From Thermogladius sp. (lineage in GTDB: Archaea > Thermoproteota > Thermoprotei_A > Sulfolobales > Desulfurococcaceae), in assembly GCA_022759365.1 (NCBI GenBank), contig JAEMPJ010000001.1, positions 1 to 64,000 of the forward strand: a DNA stretch of 64,000 nt, given 5' to 3'. Below, piece by piece: positions 52,261 through 60,553 of the stretch. Below the pieces are notes generated by a model that did not search any database, had not been told where the DNA came from, and worked only from the letters and a program-made list of their open reading frames with translations. Positions within the stretch are counted from its first letter, which is position 1; every line of letters begins with the position of its first letter. Made by a program: the position numbers and the translations under genes.

Positions 52261-52884
52261 CTAACCCGGGATTTTAACCACGTGACGCATAGGCGTGTTG
52301 TCGGCCACTATTCTAAGGTAGCCCGGGATGTTGATTTCCTTGTATGAGACCACGATCTCACCCCTCGAGCCGCAAACCCTGTAGACGCCGTTGCCACACT
52401 CGATCTCGCCACCGCACAACCCTTGTATGAGGCTACTAGCCTTCGACCTCAAGAAGACCCCGAATCTAACCCAGGTCTCCAATCCTAGGCTCCCACACCC
52501 AGCCGGCCTGTAGTATAGGTGTAGGCTTGGCGAAACCATTTCAAGCATAAACGGGATTGTCTCTCCCTCAACCGTGTCAACCATTATGGTGAAACCACCG
52601 TAGAAGAAGGAGTGTGCTATAGCCCTGAGCAGAGGCCCCTCCAGCCTCCGCGGATCCACCCCACGTGATACAGCCCTACAGGCTTCCACGACATGCGTGG
52701 CATCCAGGTCTCCAGGTATGTTCGAGACCTCCCTAAACACGTTGCCACGCCTTAGAATGCTTATCCTGTAGTTAAGGGCCGGTAGCAGAACGTAGGCTCT
52801 GCTCCCTGAAATCGAGATCTCGTCTAGGAGGAGAGTGTGCGGGCAACTGTAGAGCTCGTCGTAATCCCATGTCAATTCAACCAA
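52261..52884 (-). CDS. Hypothetical protein
   Basis: A 207-residue alpha/beta protein with no recognised domain. Six cysteines occur near residues 14, 69, 129, 157, 162 and 170, the last three in LCGGEIECGNGVYRVCG. It is 2 bp upstream of nnr on the same strand and thus cotranscribed, so a role beside NAD(P)HX repair or in the same stress response is possible. TTG 52884 is the likely start; no alternative is better supported. Confidence 0.6.
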   Translation of the reverse strand: MVELTWDYDELYSCPHTLLLDEISISGSRAYVLLPALNYRISILRRGNVFREVSNIPGDLDATHVVEACRAVSRGVDPRRLEGPLLRAIAHSFFYGGFTIMVDTVEGETIPFMLEMVSPSLHLYYRPAGCGSLGLETWVRFGVFLRSKASSLIQGLCGGEIECGNGVYRVCGSRGEIVVSYKEINIPGYLRIVADNTPMRHVVKIPG

Positions 52885-52974
52885 CCGTTCCAGCCAAGTG
52901 GAACTGTCCCAATTAACTTTTGGGCGTAGGGGTTATTTAAAACGGTCTGCTAAAGTAGAGCCCAGGTGAGTGGT

Positions 52975-54213
52975 GTGAAAGCCTGGCTGTCAACCATATC
53001 CGCCTTACTAATCGTGGCAGGACTAGTGGTAAGCCTGTCCGCGATCCCATTAGCAAGTAAAGGAATCCAGGACGTCGCTGCAAACGCTGAATCCGAGGAT
53101 GAGGTCGATATAGCCAACAACACTGTCGCTGTGAGGCCAGCTTTCGACTTAGCCTTTGAAAACGCGTTGAAGCTTGCCTACGATGTCAGGAACGTGACTT
53201 ACCCGCTATTCCAGTGGGAGATATCGCATAATGTTACGGCTGCAAACGTGACTCTAAACCTGGGCGACAAGTTCCTCGATAAGGCTCTCAACCTCAGCAG
53301 CTCGAACCAGACTAGGAGAGCTACTGCTATGGCTATCACCGCAGCCCTCCACTACAGCCACGCCGTACCACTAGCATACAATGTGGTGGGGAAGACTATA
53401 GACAGCCTCTTCAACGCTAACGCCACGTCAGGCGAGATAACCAGTGCAGTAATCAACCTAGCCCAGGAGCTGAAGCCCATCCTCCTAAACGCTGTCTCGA
53501 CAGCTGAGGCGAGGAACCTAACAATCCCGGCTTCACTAAACAACATTACGGCAATAGGCGACATGCTGATAGCGAACGCGCAGTCAAACCTATCGGCAGG
53601 CAATATCACGCTAGCCTTCAGGCTCGCCATGCATGGGTACCACACTTACGTGAAGGCCTACGGCCTCTTGGTGACCTGCATATTCGTCCAGGACTTGAAG
53701 CTACCCGCTAGACACGATATCGGGGTGTTCTTCCTCCATGGTAAGATAAGTAGGGACACGCTTGTTAAAGTGTTCGAGAGGCTCCCCGCGGGCTTGAAAG
53801 AGGTTGTGATCGCCAAGATCGCGAAGGGCGAGCTAAATGAGACAGGGGACGTAGTAGGGTATGTTAGGGAAGTCGCCGTAATGTGGAGCCCTAAAGCTAG
53901 GGAGCTTGCCAACGACTACATTAGGTCTCTCCTGGAGAACTTAGCGTTGAAAACTGTCAACGAGAACGAGACAGCTAGAGTGGCTATCTTCATGAAGTTC
54001 AAGAGCGAGGATGAGTTTAGAAATGATATTAGACAAATAATCCTCAGCGGGCTAAGCCAGAATAAGACTTTAAGCCAAATACTAGACGACCTCTCAGGGC
54101 ATTTAGGTAGCTTGGCAAACGGTAAATTCGACTTCAAAGCGATCTTAAACAACAAGATACAACACGTTAGTATTAAAGTTGAGAGCCAAAATGAGTTAGG
54201 GAACGAGGCTTAA
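52975..54213 (+). CDS. Secreted N-glycosylation-rich helical protein
   Basis: A secreted protein of about 412 residues. A signal peptide (WLSTISALLIVAGLVVSLSA) is followed by a mature chain that is largely helical and carries at least a dozen N-x-S/T sequons, concentrated in the first 250 residues. There is no C-terminal anchor. GTG 52975 is preferred to GTG 52966 because the A-box TTATTTAAAA (52933-52942) and AGGTGAG (52964-52970) fit it better. The function is unknown; a cell-surface protein is likely. Confidence 0.72.
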   Translation: MKAWLSTISALLIVAGLVVSLSAIPLASKGIQDVAANAESEDEVDIANNTVAVRPAFDLAFENALKLAYDVRNVTYPLFQWEISHNVTAANVTLNLGDKFLDKALNLSSSNQTRRATAMAITAALHYSHAVPLAYNVVGKTIDSLFNANATSGEITSAVINLAQELKPILLNAVSTAEARNLTIPASLNNITAIGDMLIANAQSNLSAGNITLAFRLAMHGYHTYVKAYGLLVTCIFVQDLKLPARHDIGVFFLHGKISRDTLVKVFERLPAGLKEVVIAKIAKGELNETGDVVGYVREVAVMWSPKARELANDYIRSLLENLALKTVNENETARVAIFMKFKSEDEFRNDIRQIILSGLSQNKTLSQILDDLSGHLGSLANGKFDFKAILNNKIQHVSIKVESQNELGNEA

Positions 54214-54285
54214 GATTAGGCCCCTTATAACACCTGTTTTTTTAACTCCATTTAACATTTTTAGCTCTCAAGAGGTGTATATGGA

Positions 54286-55071
54286 ATGAGGTTCTACCTC
54301 CCCCTGCTAATCCTTTTAGCCACCGTTTTATTCGCCAGCACTACTCCAGTGAAATCGCAACAAGTCTCGTCAACCAATATACAAATCACATACGACCCTC
54401 TGGCCGAGAGCGGTATAGTCGTATATAATATCTCCTTCGACCAGCCTGCTACCACACCTATCAATCTCACCGTAATGCTCCTACCTGGAAGCAATATGAC
54501 GATCTTAAACGTAACAAGCCTTGAGGGGGCACCGCTACCCTACTACTACGATAATCAGTCAAATACGCTTTCAATACTCCTGAACGGGACATCCGGCGTC
54601 ATAATAACATACTCTGCCGACGACCTGATGACAACGCTTGTGCCCGGAAGCTACTATATAACCCTTGACACAACGTCGATCCCCGGGGCAGTATCCATCG
54701 ATTTCAATATCCCCGGTTTATACAATGCTAGCTGTATCGGCCTCAAGTGTTCTACAACCCTAGATTTCTCAAGCAACATAACGGAAATACACGTTGAAGG
54801 TAAGGGGACTCTAATAATGACGCTCGCACTCTACACCCCACCTACTCCACCAGTGGAAATTGAAACCCCCACAACAACGTCGACGGCAACTACTACATCA
54901 ATTGGATCAACTACTCCACAGTACACGACGAGCCCAACGCAGGTTCCGGGCACACCTCAATCTCCAGGGGGTCAAACGTCAACATCGTCGGGAAGCCTCT
55001 TAATAGCAATAGTAGCTGTCTTGGTAGTTGGTGTGGTTTTAATTCTGCTTTTCGCGAGAAAAAGAGCTTAA
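54286..55071 (+). CDS. Membrane-anchored extracellular protein with Thr-rich stalk
   Basis: A 261-residue protein: signal peptide (1-20), an Ig-like ectodomain (about 22-190) with eight N-x-S/T sequons, a Thr/Ser/Pro stalk (about 195-235), one membrane helix (about 237-257) and a short basic tail, ARKRA. Its ectodomain is similar to that of the next gene: ITYDPLAESG against IAYDPLSRTG, LVPGSYYITLD against LAPGSYEGVLD and IPGLYN against IPGVYQ, at the same positions. The two arose by duplication. No sensor ligand is known. Confidence 0.75.
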   Translation: MRFYLPLLILLATVLFASTTPVKSQQVSSTNIQITYDPLAESGIVVYNISFDQPATTPINLTVMLLPGSNMTILNVTSLEGAPLPYYYDNQSNTLSILLNGTSGVIITYSADDLMTTLVPGSYYITLDTTSIPGAVSIDFNIPGLYNASCIGLKCSTTLDFSSNITEIHVEGKGTLIMTLALYTPPTPPVEIETPTTTSTATTTSIGSTTPQYTTSPTQVPGTPQSPGGQTSTSSGSLLIAIVAVLVVGVVLILLFARKRA

Positions 55072-55090
55072 ATCTAATGTGAGCATTTTT

Positions 55091-55098
55091 TATATAAA
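55091..55098 (+). promoter_or_regulatory. A-box promoter of the membrane-tethered regulator
   Basis: TATATAAA at 55091-55098 is a consensus archaeal A-box. Its centre lies 26 nt before ATG 55121, so the transcript is probably leaderless and independent of the gene upstream. Confidence 0.6.
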
Positions 55099-55120
55099 GC
55101 TAATAGTGATATTAATGCCC

Positions 55121-56107
55121 ATGAAGAGATGTAGAGAGCTGAGAGAATTCGCCTTAATATTTATGTTGCTGCCAGCTCTAGTCTACAGTATATCTCTTTC
55201 GAATACGGTAGACCAAGTAGCCTACTACATAGCATACGACCCGTTATCTCGCACCGGCTATGAAACCATTACGCTTCAAGTCAGCGCGAATGGGATAACG
55301 GACTTCTCCATTCAACTGATCAACCCCTTATACGGGTGCAACGCGACTTTAATCAACGCTACCTTCGCGAACCCGGACGCTGTGGTGGTTCCCCCGTCTT
55401 TCAACTCTTCAACCTGTGAAGTTGATTTCGTGGTGAACTCCTCTACAACAGTAACAGTATACTTGCTGGTAACCGACTTGTTCCAAGAGCTGGCACCGGG
55501 CTCCTACGAGGGTGTGCTAGATTTCACCATGTTCCGCAACGCCTCTTTTACATCGATCGTCACGATCCCTGGGGTATACCAGGTGATAGCCAGGAGGTTC
55601 GACTCGCCCTCAGGCGACCCTGCGGTCTCCTACACTTCTAACACCACCGTGATATCCTTCTCATCGCCAGGACTATACCATGTGATATTGATGGCCTCGG
55701 GTGGTGAAGAGGTGCCTCAGCCAACGGGTTCAGGCGGCGGGGGCTTCGTAAGTGCATCCATTGTTATTTGGTTAATCCCAGTGACCGTAATAGCTGTGCT
55801 TGCTGTAGCGATATTGTTATTGTGGAGAAGGAGGGAGAGAGTAGTCGTTGAGACGCTCCCGCCTAGAAGTCTCGAAGAGGACGAGATCGTTAAAGAAATA
55901 ATCCTAGCCCTTGGCGACGCTGGGGAGAAAGGTTTGAGGCAGAGCGATATAGTCGCGGCCACCAAGAGACCTAAGTCAAGTATTAGCAGGAGAGTGAAGA
56001 GACTACTAGAGGAGGGGTACATAGAGGTTGAAAGAGTCGGAAAATACAATGTGTTGAAGCTAACTGAGAAGGGCCTTAAGTTCTACAGAGGTTTAAAGAA
56101 GAGATGA
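55121..56107 (+). CDS. Membrane-tethered winged-helix regulator (COG2512-like)
   Basis: A protein of about 328 residues with a signal peptide/first hydrophobic stretch (REFALIFMLLPALVYS), an ectodomain like that of the preceding gene, a membrane helix (WLIPVTVIAVLAVAILLLW), and a cytoplasmic tail bearing a winged-helix domain: GLRQSDIVAATKRPKSSISR then RVKRLLEEGYIEVERVGKYN. The layout resembles the predicted membrane-associated MarR-like regulators of archaea. ATG 55121 is chosen because the A-box lies inside the frame that begins at 55079. It would sense a surface cue and bind DNA directly. The gene at 56104 overlaps its stop by 4 bp. Confidence 0.78.
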   Translation: MKRCRELREFALIFMLLPALVYSISLSNTVDQVAYYIAYDPLSRTGYETITLQVSANGITDFSIQLINPLYGCNATLINATFANPDAVVVPPSFNSSTCEVDFVVNSSTTVTVYLLVTDLFQELAPGSYEGVLDFTMFRNASFTSIVTIPGVYQVIARRFDSPSGDPAVSYTSNTTVISFSSPGLYHVILMASGGEEVPQPTGSGGGGFVSASIVIWLIPVTVIAVLAVAILLLWRRRERVVVETLPPRSLEEDEIVKEIILALGDAGEKGLRQSDIVAATKRPKSSISRRVKRLLEEGYIEVERVGKYNVLKLTEKGLKFYRGLKKR

Positions 56108-56628
56108 GCGAGCTCAAGCCTATTTACGGCTACGGGTTCTTTAACGTTAGAGAAAGCGGCTTGGTCGACGAGACAATTGTATTCCTGTACTCGGATCCAG
56201 AAGCGTACTATAAGAGGATAATGAGAGACCGATCCAAATACGCCCGGGAGATAGAGATGCTCAGCAGGAACATGCAGTACTTTCTCGACGAGGAGAAGGT
56301 CTACATCAACAACGAGAGAGTCTACCCCATCCTAGGCCGAGTAGACATAGGTGTAGCAGGACTCGACAACATCGCTTACATAATATTCAGCATTTACTTC
56401 AAAGGGGTCTTGAAGAAAGGTTTAAACACGTATGTAAATGAGTACGAGCAGGAGACATCTGAATACGACTACACTGTCTACTGGCTTTTCCCCGAAAACG
56501 CCCGAATTGTAAAAGCCGTGTTGAACGTACCCTACGAAGTGGTACTCTACGGGAGGGGGTTGAGGTTCACCGTGTACAGGGGGACAAGACTTCCTGGCCG
56601 TGAGGAAATAATCTTCGAAATCAACTAA
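56104..56628 (+). CDS. Hypothetical protein cotranscribed with the membrane regulator
   Basis: A 174-residue soluble protein with many Tyr and Glu residues and no membrane segment or recognised domain. Its ATG overlaps the stop codon of the winged-helix gene (ATGA), so translation is coupled. That makes it a candidate effector or partner of the regulator, by context only. The codon use is like that of its neighbours. It is not shared with any annotated family I know. Confidence 0.6.
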   Translation: MSELKPIYGYGFFNVRESGLVDETIVFLYSDPEAYYKRIMRDRSKYAREIEMLSRNMQYFLDEEKVYINNERVYPILGRVDIGVAGLDNIAYIIFSIYFKGVLKKGLNTYVNEYEQETSEYDYTVYWLFPENARIVKAVLNVPYEVVLYGRGLRFTVYRGTRLPGREEIIFEIN

Positions 56629-56689
56629 GGGACAGCAGGGTCTCTTCAAGCCTTGGAAGCACTTTAGTTTCTTGCTACACCCTCTAACC

Positions 56690-56699
56690 CTTTAAACCC
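56690..56699 (+). promoter_or_regulatory. A-box upstream of C/D-box RNA candidate
   Basis: CCTTTAAACC at 56690-56699 is centred 26 nt before 56721, immediately before the C box at 56723. Confidence 0.45.
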
Positions 56700-56719
56700 C
56701 TTCTCACATGAGTGATATA

Positions 56720-56786
56720 GGGATGATGTTAGGGGACCTCACTTGAGGTCTTTCTGAACTGTGATGTGGGGCCAAAGCGCTGAACC
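56720..56786 (+). ncRNA. C/D-box sRNA candidate upstream of priL
   Basis: Box C-like ATGATGT (56723-56729), box D' CTGA (56754-56757), a 3-nt spacer, box C' GTGATGT (56761-56767), a 12-nt guide GGGGCCAAAGCG and box D CTGA (56780-56783). The D'-spacer-C' unit and the 12-nt second guide are textbook. The first guide interval is long (24 nt), so only the second guide may be active. An A-box sits 26 nt upstream. The RNA ends 25 bp before the priL start. Targets are not identified. Confidence 0.55.
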
Positions 56787-56810
56787 TTAGTCAAAAGGTC
56801 GGGGCGAGTT

Positions 56811-57974
56811 ATGTCTAAAAGACAGGTTTTGGACTACAGGCTTCTGCCATTCCTTTTCACCATAGAGGAGGTAAGGGAGTTTCTGAAGGGTGCGCCGTTA
56901 GAGCAGGTCATATCCTCAAGCGAGTCCCCTATACGTTTGAGGGCCCTGAACAACCTGCGGAAGATATTGTCCGAAGGCGTGCCAGGAGACCCCGAGCTAC
57001 CGCTCGAATACGAGGTAGCCTCCTACTACGCCCTGATAATGATCGCGAAAAGCCTAGCCGAGAGGAGACTCTACACCAGGATATCGGTTGCTTACTCTAA
57101 GAGAGCTAGAGATGTTTTCAACGGGTTAGATGAGAAAATTCTAGCAGGGTTGGGCAGAAAGCTTGGATTAGATGTCGAATTAGAAAAAAGCCCTATCAAA
57201 ATTCCTGTCTCAGTGAAAAAAGGCGTGGTAGTCTACAACACGCTTTCTTTCTCCATGGGTGTTAAATCTTATTTAAGCGTGGTGTCTCAAAGACTCATAC
57301 AAGACAAAAAGTATCACATATCGAGTACTATACTGGATAAAGGAAGGGTCTTCCTAGACCGGGAGACCTTCATAAGAGTTCTCGAAGAGGCGGTCTACCA
57401 GTACATTCTGAAGTCATTTGACTCGATTGAACCAGTTGGAATTGACAGCGGTCTGCTCAACGAGAGCAGGAGGATCCTCGAGGAACTAGGGCTGAGGACG
57501 GGCGGCCAGAGCCTCGAGGAACATCCAAAAGAAGTAAGAGAGGGGGCTTTCCCGCCCTGCGTGAAGAAGGTGATTGAGAGACTTAGGTCGGGCGAGAATA
57601 TTTCCCACCCGGAAAGGTTCTTGTTAGCTACTTTTCTCATTAATATAGGTGTGGACATAGATTCGATCGTGGAGTTGTTCAGGAACGCGCCTGACTTCAA
57701 CGAGAGGATCACGAGATACCAAGTTGAACACCTTGCAGGGCTTAGGGGAGGGAAAAAGAAATATCTACCCTATAGTTGCGATAAGTTAAAGTCTCTCGGA
57801 ATATGCCCTATCACAGACAAATGCCCAGGCGACAACCCCTTATCTGTCTACTACAAGAATCTTAAAGGCGCGTTAAAGGGGCAGTCAAACGACCGCGGCA
57901 ACCTTTCTAGCGAAAACATAGATAGCGTAGACGAGGATGGAGAGGAGGAAAAGAGCGAAGATGACGTCGCCTAA
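56811..57974 (+). CDS. priL: DNA primase large subunit
   Basis: A 387-residue PriL. The four cysteines of the 4Fe-4S cluster are visible at C250 (FPPC), C323 (YSC), C332 and C338 (CPITDKC), in the usual C-terminal domain with FPPCVKKVIERL. PriL stimulates and regulates the catalytic PriS subunit during primer synthesis; PriS is not in the window. The C-terminal 45 residues are a very acidic tail (DEDGEEEKSEDD) that overlaps the convergent gene by 90 bp. It is preceded by a C/D RNA candidate. Confidence 0.92.
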   Translation: MSKRQVLDYRLLPFLFTIEEVREFLKGAPLEQVISSSESPIRLRALNNLRKILSEGVPGDPELPLEYEVASYYALIMIAKSLAERRLYTRISVAYSKRARDVFNGLDEKILAGLGRKLGLDVELEKSPIKIPVSVKKGVVVYNTLSFSMGVKSYLSVVSQRLIQDKKYHISSTILDKGRVFLDRETFIRVLEEAVYQYILKSFDSIEPVGIDSGLLNESRRILEELGLRTGGQSLEEHPKEVREGAFPPCVKKVIERLRSGENISHPERFLLATFLINIGVDIDSIVELFRNAPDFNERITRYQVEHLAGLRGGKKKYLPYSCDKLKSLGICPITDKCPGDNPLSVYYKNLKGALKGQSNDRGNLSSENIDSVDEDGEEEKSEDDVA

Positions 57975-58973
57975 GTTAACTGTCATAGAGTAGCCTAAAC
58001 CCAATTGAATAGGTGTAATTGAACTCTTGTTCACCATGTCTACGCTGGTATTGAAGTTTATTATTAGTTCACCTGGAGCAAAGCCCTCATAGATATGGTA
58101 GGATGAAATACTGTCGGGTAATCTAGTGAAGACTACGTTAGATTGGAATTTCACCCAGGGCGGTGTCTCCACAGATATGAAGACGGGTGTGATGTTTCCG
58201 AAGACAAGCTTGATACAGGTATCGTTCACCTGGAGTAGGGTGAAACCCGAGTTCTTGAACTTCCCAATTCTTATTACAGCTGTAGATTCATTCCCTGTGG
58301 TTAGCGTAACAACGCTTCGATCAATAATACCCGTTAGGTTTAGAGAAGAGTACAGCCCGTTTAAGCTAACCCTAACCGTTAGGCTCCCGTTCGTCGACTG
58401 GCGGGATTCCATGTAGGAATAGAAGAGAGGTAGCCTGGCTACCGGGTCATAGTATAGGTCTTTGATTAGCATGTAATTTGTATTCTCAACGCTTTCAACT
58501 TGTTTATAACCCACGTGAATCAGGTCAACGTCGAATAAAACAATGTTCTCTTTGTACCCAGTCCAGTCTATTCCACTCCAGTTCAAGTTACCCGTGTATA
58601 ATAGAACTATGGGTGGGCTGAAGATATTAATGGAAGTGTAAGTAAAATTGTCTTCCACCATTGTGGTATTAGCGAGATAACCTGCCGGCGAGGAATATAC
58701 AGAGTCTACGCGTCTATCTACGAGAGCACTGTAGACCAGCATACCCTGGGCAACCCAGATCTTCAAATCAACCTTGACAACGTACGTGACCCTTAAATAG
58801 AGCGAGCTAACCCCTTCTCTCATGAGAGCCTCGGGTAGATACCCTCCGCTCTCAGACACCTCTAGAAGCCCTGTGTAATAGATTGTTGTGGTCAGGGGTT
58901 CAAACTCTTCTCCTAAAACATTCACCTGGGGTAGCGTTGTTAAAATTAGTGCTACGAGAACAAGCCATCTCAT
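57885..58973 (-). CDS. Membrane-anchored extracellular protein
   Basis: A 362-residue protein with a signal peptide (MRWLVLVALILTTLPQ), a large beta-rich ectodomain with about ten N-x-S/T sequons, and one C-terminal membrane helix (VIFALFLLSILVYAIYVFA). No family is recognised. The last 30 codons, coding the helix and tail, lie antisense to the acidic tail of PriL. It is similar in layout, not in sequence, to the surface proteins at 54.3 and 55.1 kb. Confidence 0.65.
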   Translation of the reverse strand: MRWLVLVALILTTLPQVNVLGEEFEPLTTTIYYTGLLEVSESGGYLPEALMREGVSSLYLRVTYVVKVDLKIWVAQGMLVYSALVDRRVDSVYSSPAGYLANTTMVEDNFTYTSINIFSPPIVLLYTGNLNWSGIDWTGYKENIVLFDVDLIHVGYKQVESVENTNYMLIKDLYYDPVARLPLFYSYMESRQSTNGSLTVRVSLNGLYSSLNLTGIIDRSVVTLTTGNESTAVIRIGKFKNSGFTLLQVNDTCIKLVFGNITPVFISVETPPWVKFQSNVVFTRLPDSISSYHIYEGFAPGELIINFNTSVDMVNKSSITPIQLGLGYSMTVNLGDVIFALFLLSILVYAIYVFARKVAAVV

Positions 58974-59113
58974 AACTTCAACCGTCTATCTGAACACTAG
59001 AGCCACAAATAAAAATTTCACTGCCCGCAAAGGTAAAGTTCTCCAGCCACATGGTCGTCCAGGCTCTCAAGTTTATTACTGTATTTTAGATCCATGTTTC
59101 CAGGGTGCTCTGA

Positions 59114-59467
59114 GTGGAGGAGATTAGACATACAAGCACTATCATTTACATGACTCTACCAGATAACACGAAGGCTTTCATCAAGTACAAGGTTGAAGGG
59201 AACATTATGAAAATACTTGAAACCTACACTCCACCACAATACAGAGGCAGGGGGATAGCTGGGAGGCTGATGGAGTACGCTATTAACATGGCAAGAGAGA
59301 GGGGGTTGGTGATAGAGCCGGTGTGTAGCTATTCCGTATACTACTTTTTGAAAAACAGGGAGGCCCGGGGGGTCTTAGCCGAGCCTTTCAGGAGTATGAG
59401 CGATGAAGAGTTGAAACAGCTGTTCGAGAAGAGAGTGGAAGAGGAGAAGTCTAAAGAGGGTGGTTAG
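59114..59467 (+). CDS. GNAT-like acetyltransferase (YjdJ type)
   Basis: A 117-residue small GNAT-fold protein with AFIKYKVEGNIMKILETY followed by YRGRGIAGRLMEYAINMARERG near residues 43-64, where R/Q-x-x-G-x-G/A binds acetyl-CoA. It matches the short Gcn5-related (PF14542-like) group of unknown substrate. GTG 59114 is leaderless relative to an A-box TGTATTTTAG near 59083-59092. The stop overlaps the MoaD-like start by 1 bp. Confidence 0.78.
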   Translation: MEEIRHTSTIIYMTLPDNTKAFIKYKVEGNIMKILETYTPPQYRGRGIAGRLMEYAINMARERGLVIEPVCSYSVYYFLKNREARGVLAEPFRSMSDEELKQLFEKRVEEEKSKEGG

Positions 59468-59712
59468 TGGCTAGGGTCAAATACCTTTTGTGGCTCAGGG
59501 ATAGAATAGGAGTTGGAGAAGAGCATGTTGAATCCAAGACCTTAAGGGAGCTACTTGAAATCCTAGCGAGTAAACACAGTGAGTTGAAAGAGTTAGAGAG
59601 AAGGGGAGGCCTCGTAGTTCTGGTTAACGGTCTTGCCGTCAATCCCGGAAGAAACGTTGAGCTGAGTGATGAGGATGAAGTGGTATTACTCCCAGAAGTA
59701 TCTGGCGGCTAA
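59467..59712 (+). CDS. MoaD/ThiS-like small ubiquitin-fold protein
   Basis: An 81-residue beta-grasp protein ending in SGG, the diglycine needed for activation as a thiocarboxylate. VLVNGLAVNPGRNVELSDEDEVVLLPEVSGG (read in two parts) is typical of MoaD. It supplies sulfur for molybdopterin or acts as a SAMP-type protein modifier. The start is GTG 59467. No MoaE or MoeB lies beside it. An XdhC-like gene is at 3.1 kb, so molybdenum cofactor use by this organism is plausible. Confidence 0.85.
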   Translation: MARVKYLLWLRDRIGVGEEHVESKTLRELLEILASKHSELKELERRGGLVVLVNGLAVNPGRNVELSDEDEVVLLPEVSGG

Positions 59713-60413
59713 CTACAGTGTTTGTACACGTCGTCTATCGCTCTCTGGAGGTCGAGAGGAGAGGAAAAGACTGCTCCGTCAACACGACTGCTCAACCAGG
59801 CACATTTTTCCTTTAACTCCAATGGCTCGATAAAGGGTTGGTTTAATTGCGTGAACACTTCCCTGCTCTTCTCGTAACCTATCAGCACGAATGGGTATAC
59901 TTTCACCCCTATCCTCCTCGCTATCTGTGCTACCTGCTCTAGCTTATCCGCAGTTTTCGAACCGTAGTGGATTACCATGATGTAGTCGGGGCGTTTCATC
60001 AGCCTCCGGGATATCTCCTCGACGGGGTAACGCAAGCTAACTACTAATCCGAGGTTCACACCCTCTATTTTGCTCTTCAGGAACGTAAGCGTCTCCTCAG
60101 AGTCTGCTTTCAGGTTTTCGCCAAAAACCGGTTTATCGCCTTTCAAAATCGTCACGCCTTTAATCCCGAACTCCCTAGCCGTCACTACAGCCGAGTAGGC
60201 GTGGAGCAAGTTGACATCCAGGAGTCTCAGGCTGACGTATACGCCCAGCCCATACCTCGTTCGAAGATAGGCGCCGGTGACTGCCGCAAGTAATGCTGGT
60301 CTCCCAGCCGGGTTTTCCGGCACAAACACATCGAAGCTCCTCTCTTTTAATTTCTCCGCTAATTTATCGATGGTTTTCCTTGAGAAAGCGGGCAATTCAA
60401 TTATAAACTCCAC
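59709..60413 (-). CDS. MetF-like (methylene-tetrahydropterin reductase-like) protein
   Basis: A 234-residue TIM-barrel protein resembling a short MetF: an E near the N-terminus (MEFIIELP), VPENPAGRPALLAAVTGAYL (near 36-55), YVSLRLLDVNLLHAYSAVVT (near 59-78) and GVTILKGDKP. MetF reduces methylene-pterin to methyl-pterin. It is shorter than the 280-300 residues of typical MetF, and NADH or FAD ligands cannot be verified. It overlaps the MoaD-like gene by 4 bp convergently and is divergent from the MtrH-like gene, so it may provide that enzyme's methyl donor. Confidence 0.7.
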   Translation of the reverse strand: MEFIIELPAFSRKTIDKLAEKLKERSFDVFVPENPAGRPALLAAVTGAYLRTRYGLGVYVSLRLLDVNLLHAYSAVVTAREFGIKGVTILKGDKPVFGENLKADSEETLTFLKSKIEGVNLGLVVSLRYPVEEISRRLMKRPDYIMVIHYGSKTADKLEQVAQIARRIGVKVYPFVLIGYEKSREVFTQLNQPFIEPLELKEKCAWLSSRVDGAVFSSPLDLQRAIDDVYKHCS

Positions 60414-60469
60414 TCCAACACACCTGAGGGTACAGCCTCCAGCTTAATTGTCATCTATGTTAGAGGAGA

Positions 60470-60530
60470 GTGTTTAAATAAATAGTCTAAATTCTCGAAT
60501 CAATGAAAAATGTTTCCCTTTTAAAATCGG
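60470..60530 (+). promoter_or_regulatory. Promoter region of the MtrH-like gene
   Basis: Two A-box-like elements, TTTAAATAAATAG (60471-60483) and CTTTTAAAATC (60518-60528), precede the gene. The second would start transcription near 60549, just before the GTG start at 60554 or 60557. The first would leave a leader of about 55 nt. Confidence 0.4.
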
Positions 60531-60553
60531 TGGGGTTTACTAGTCTCTGAGAG

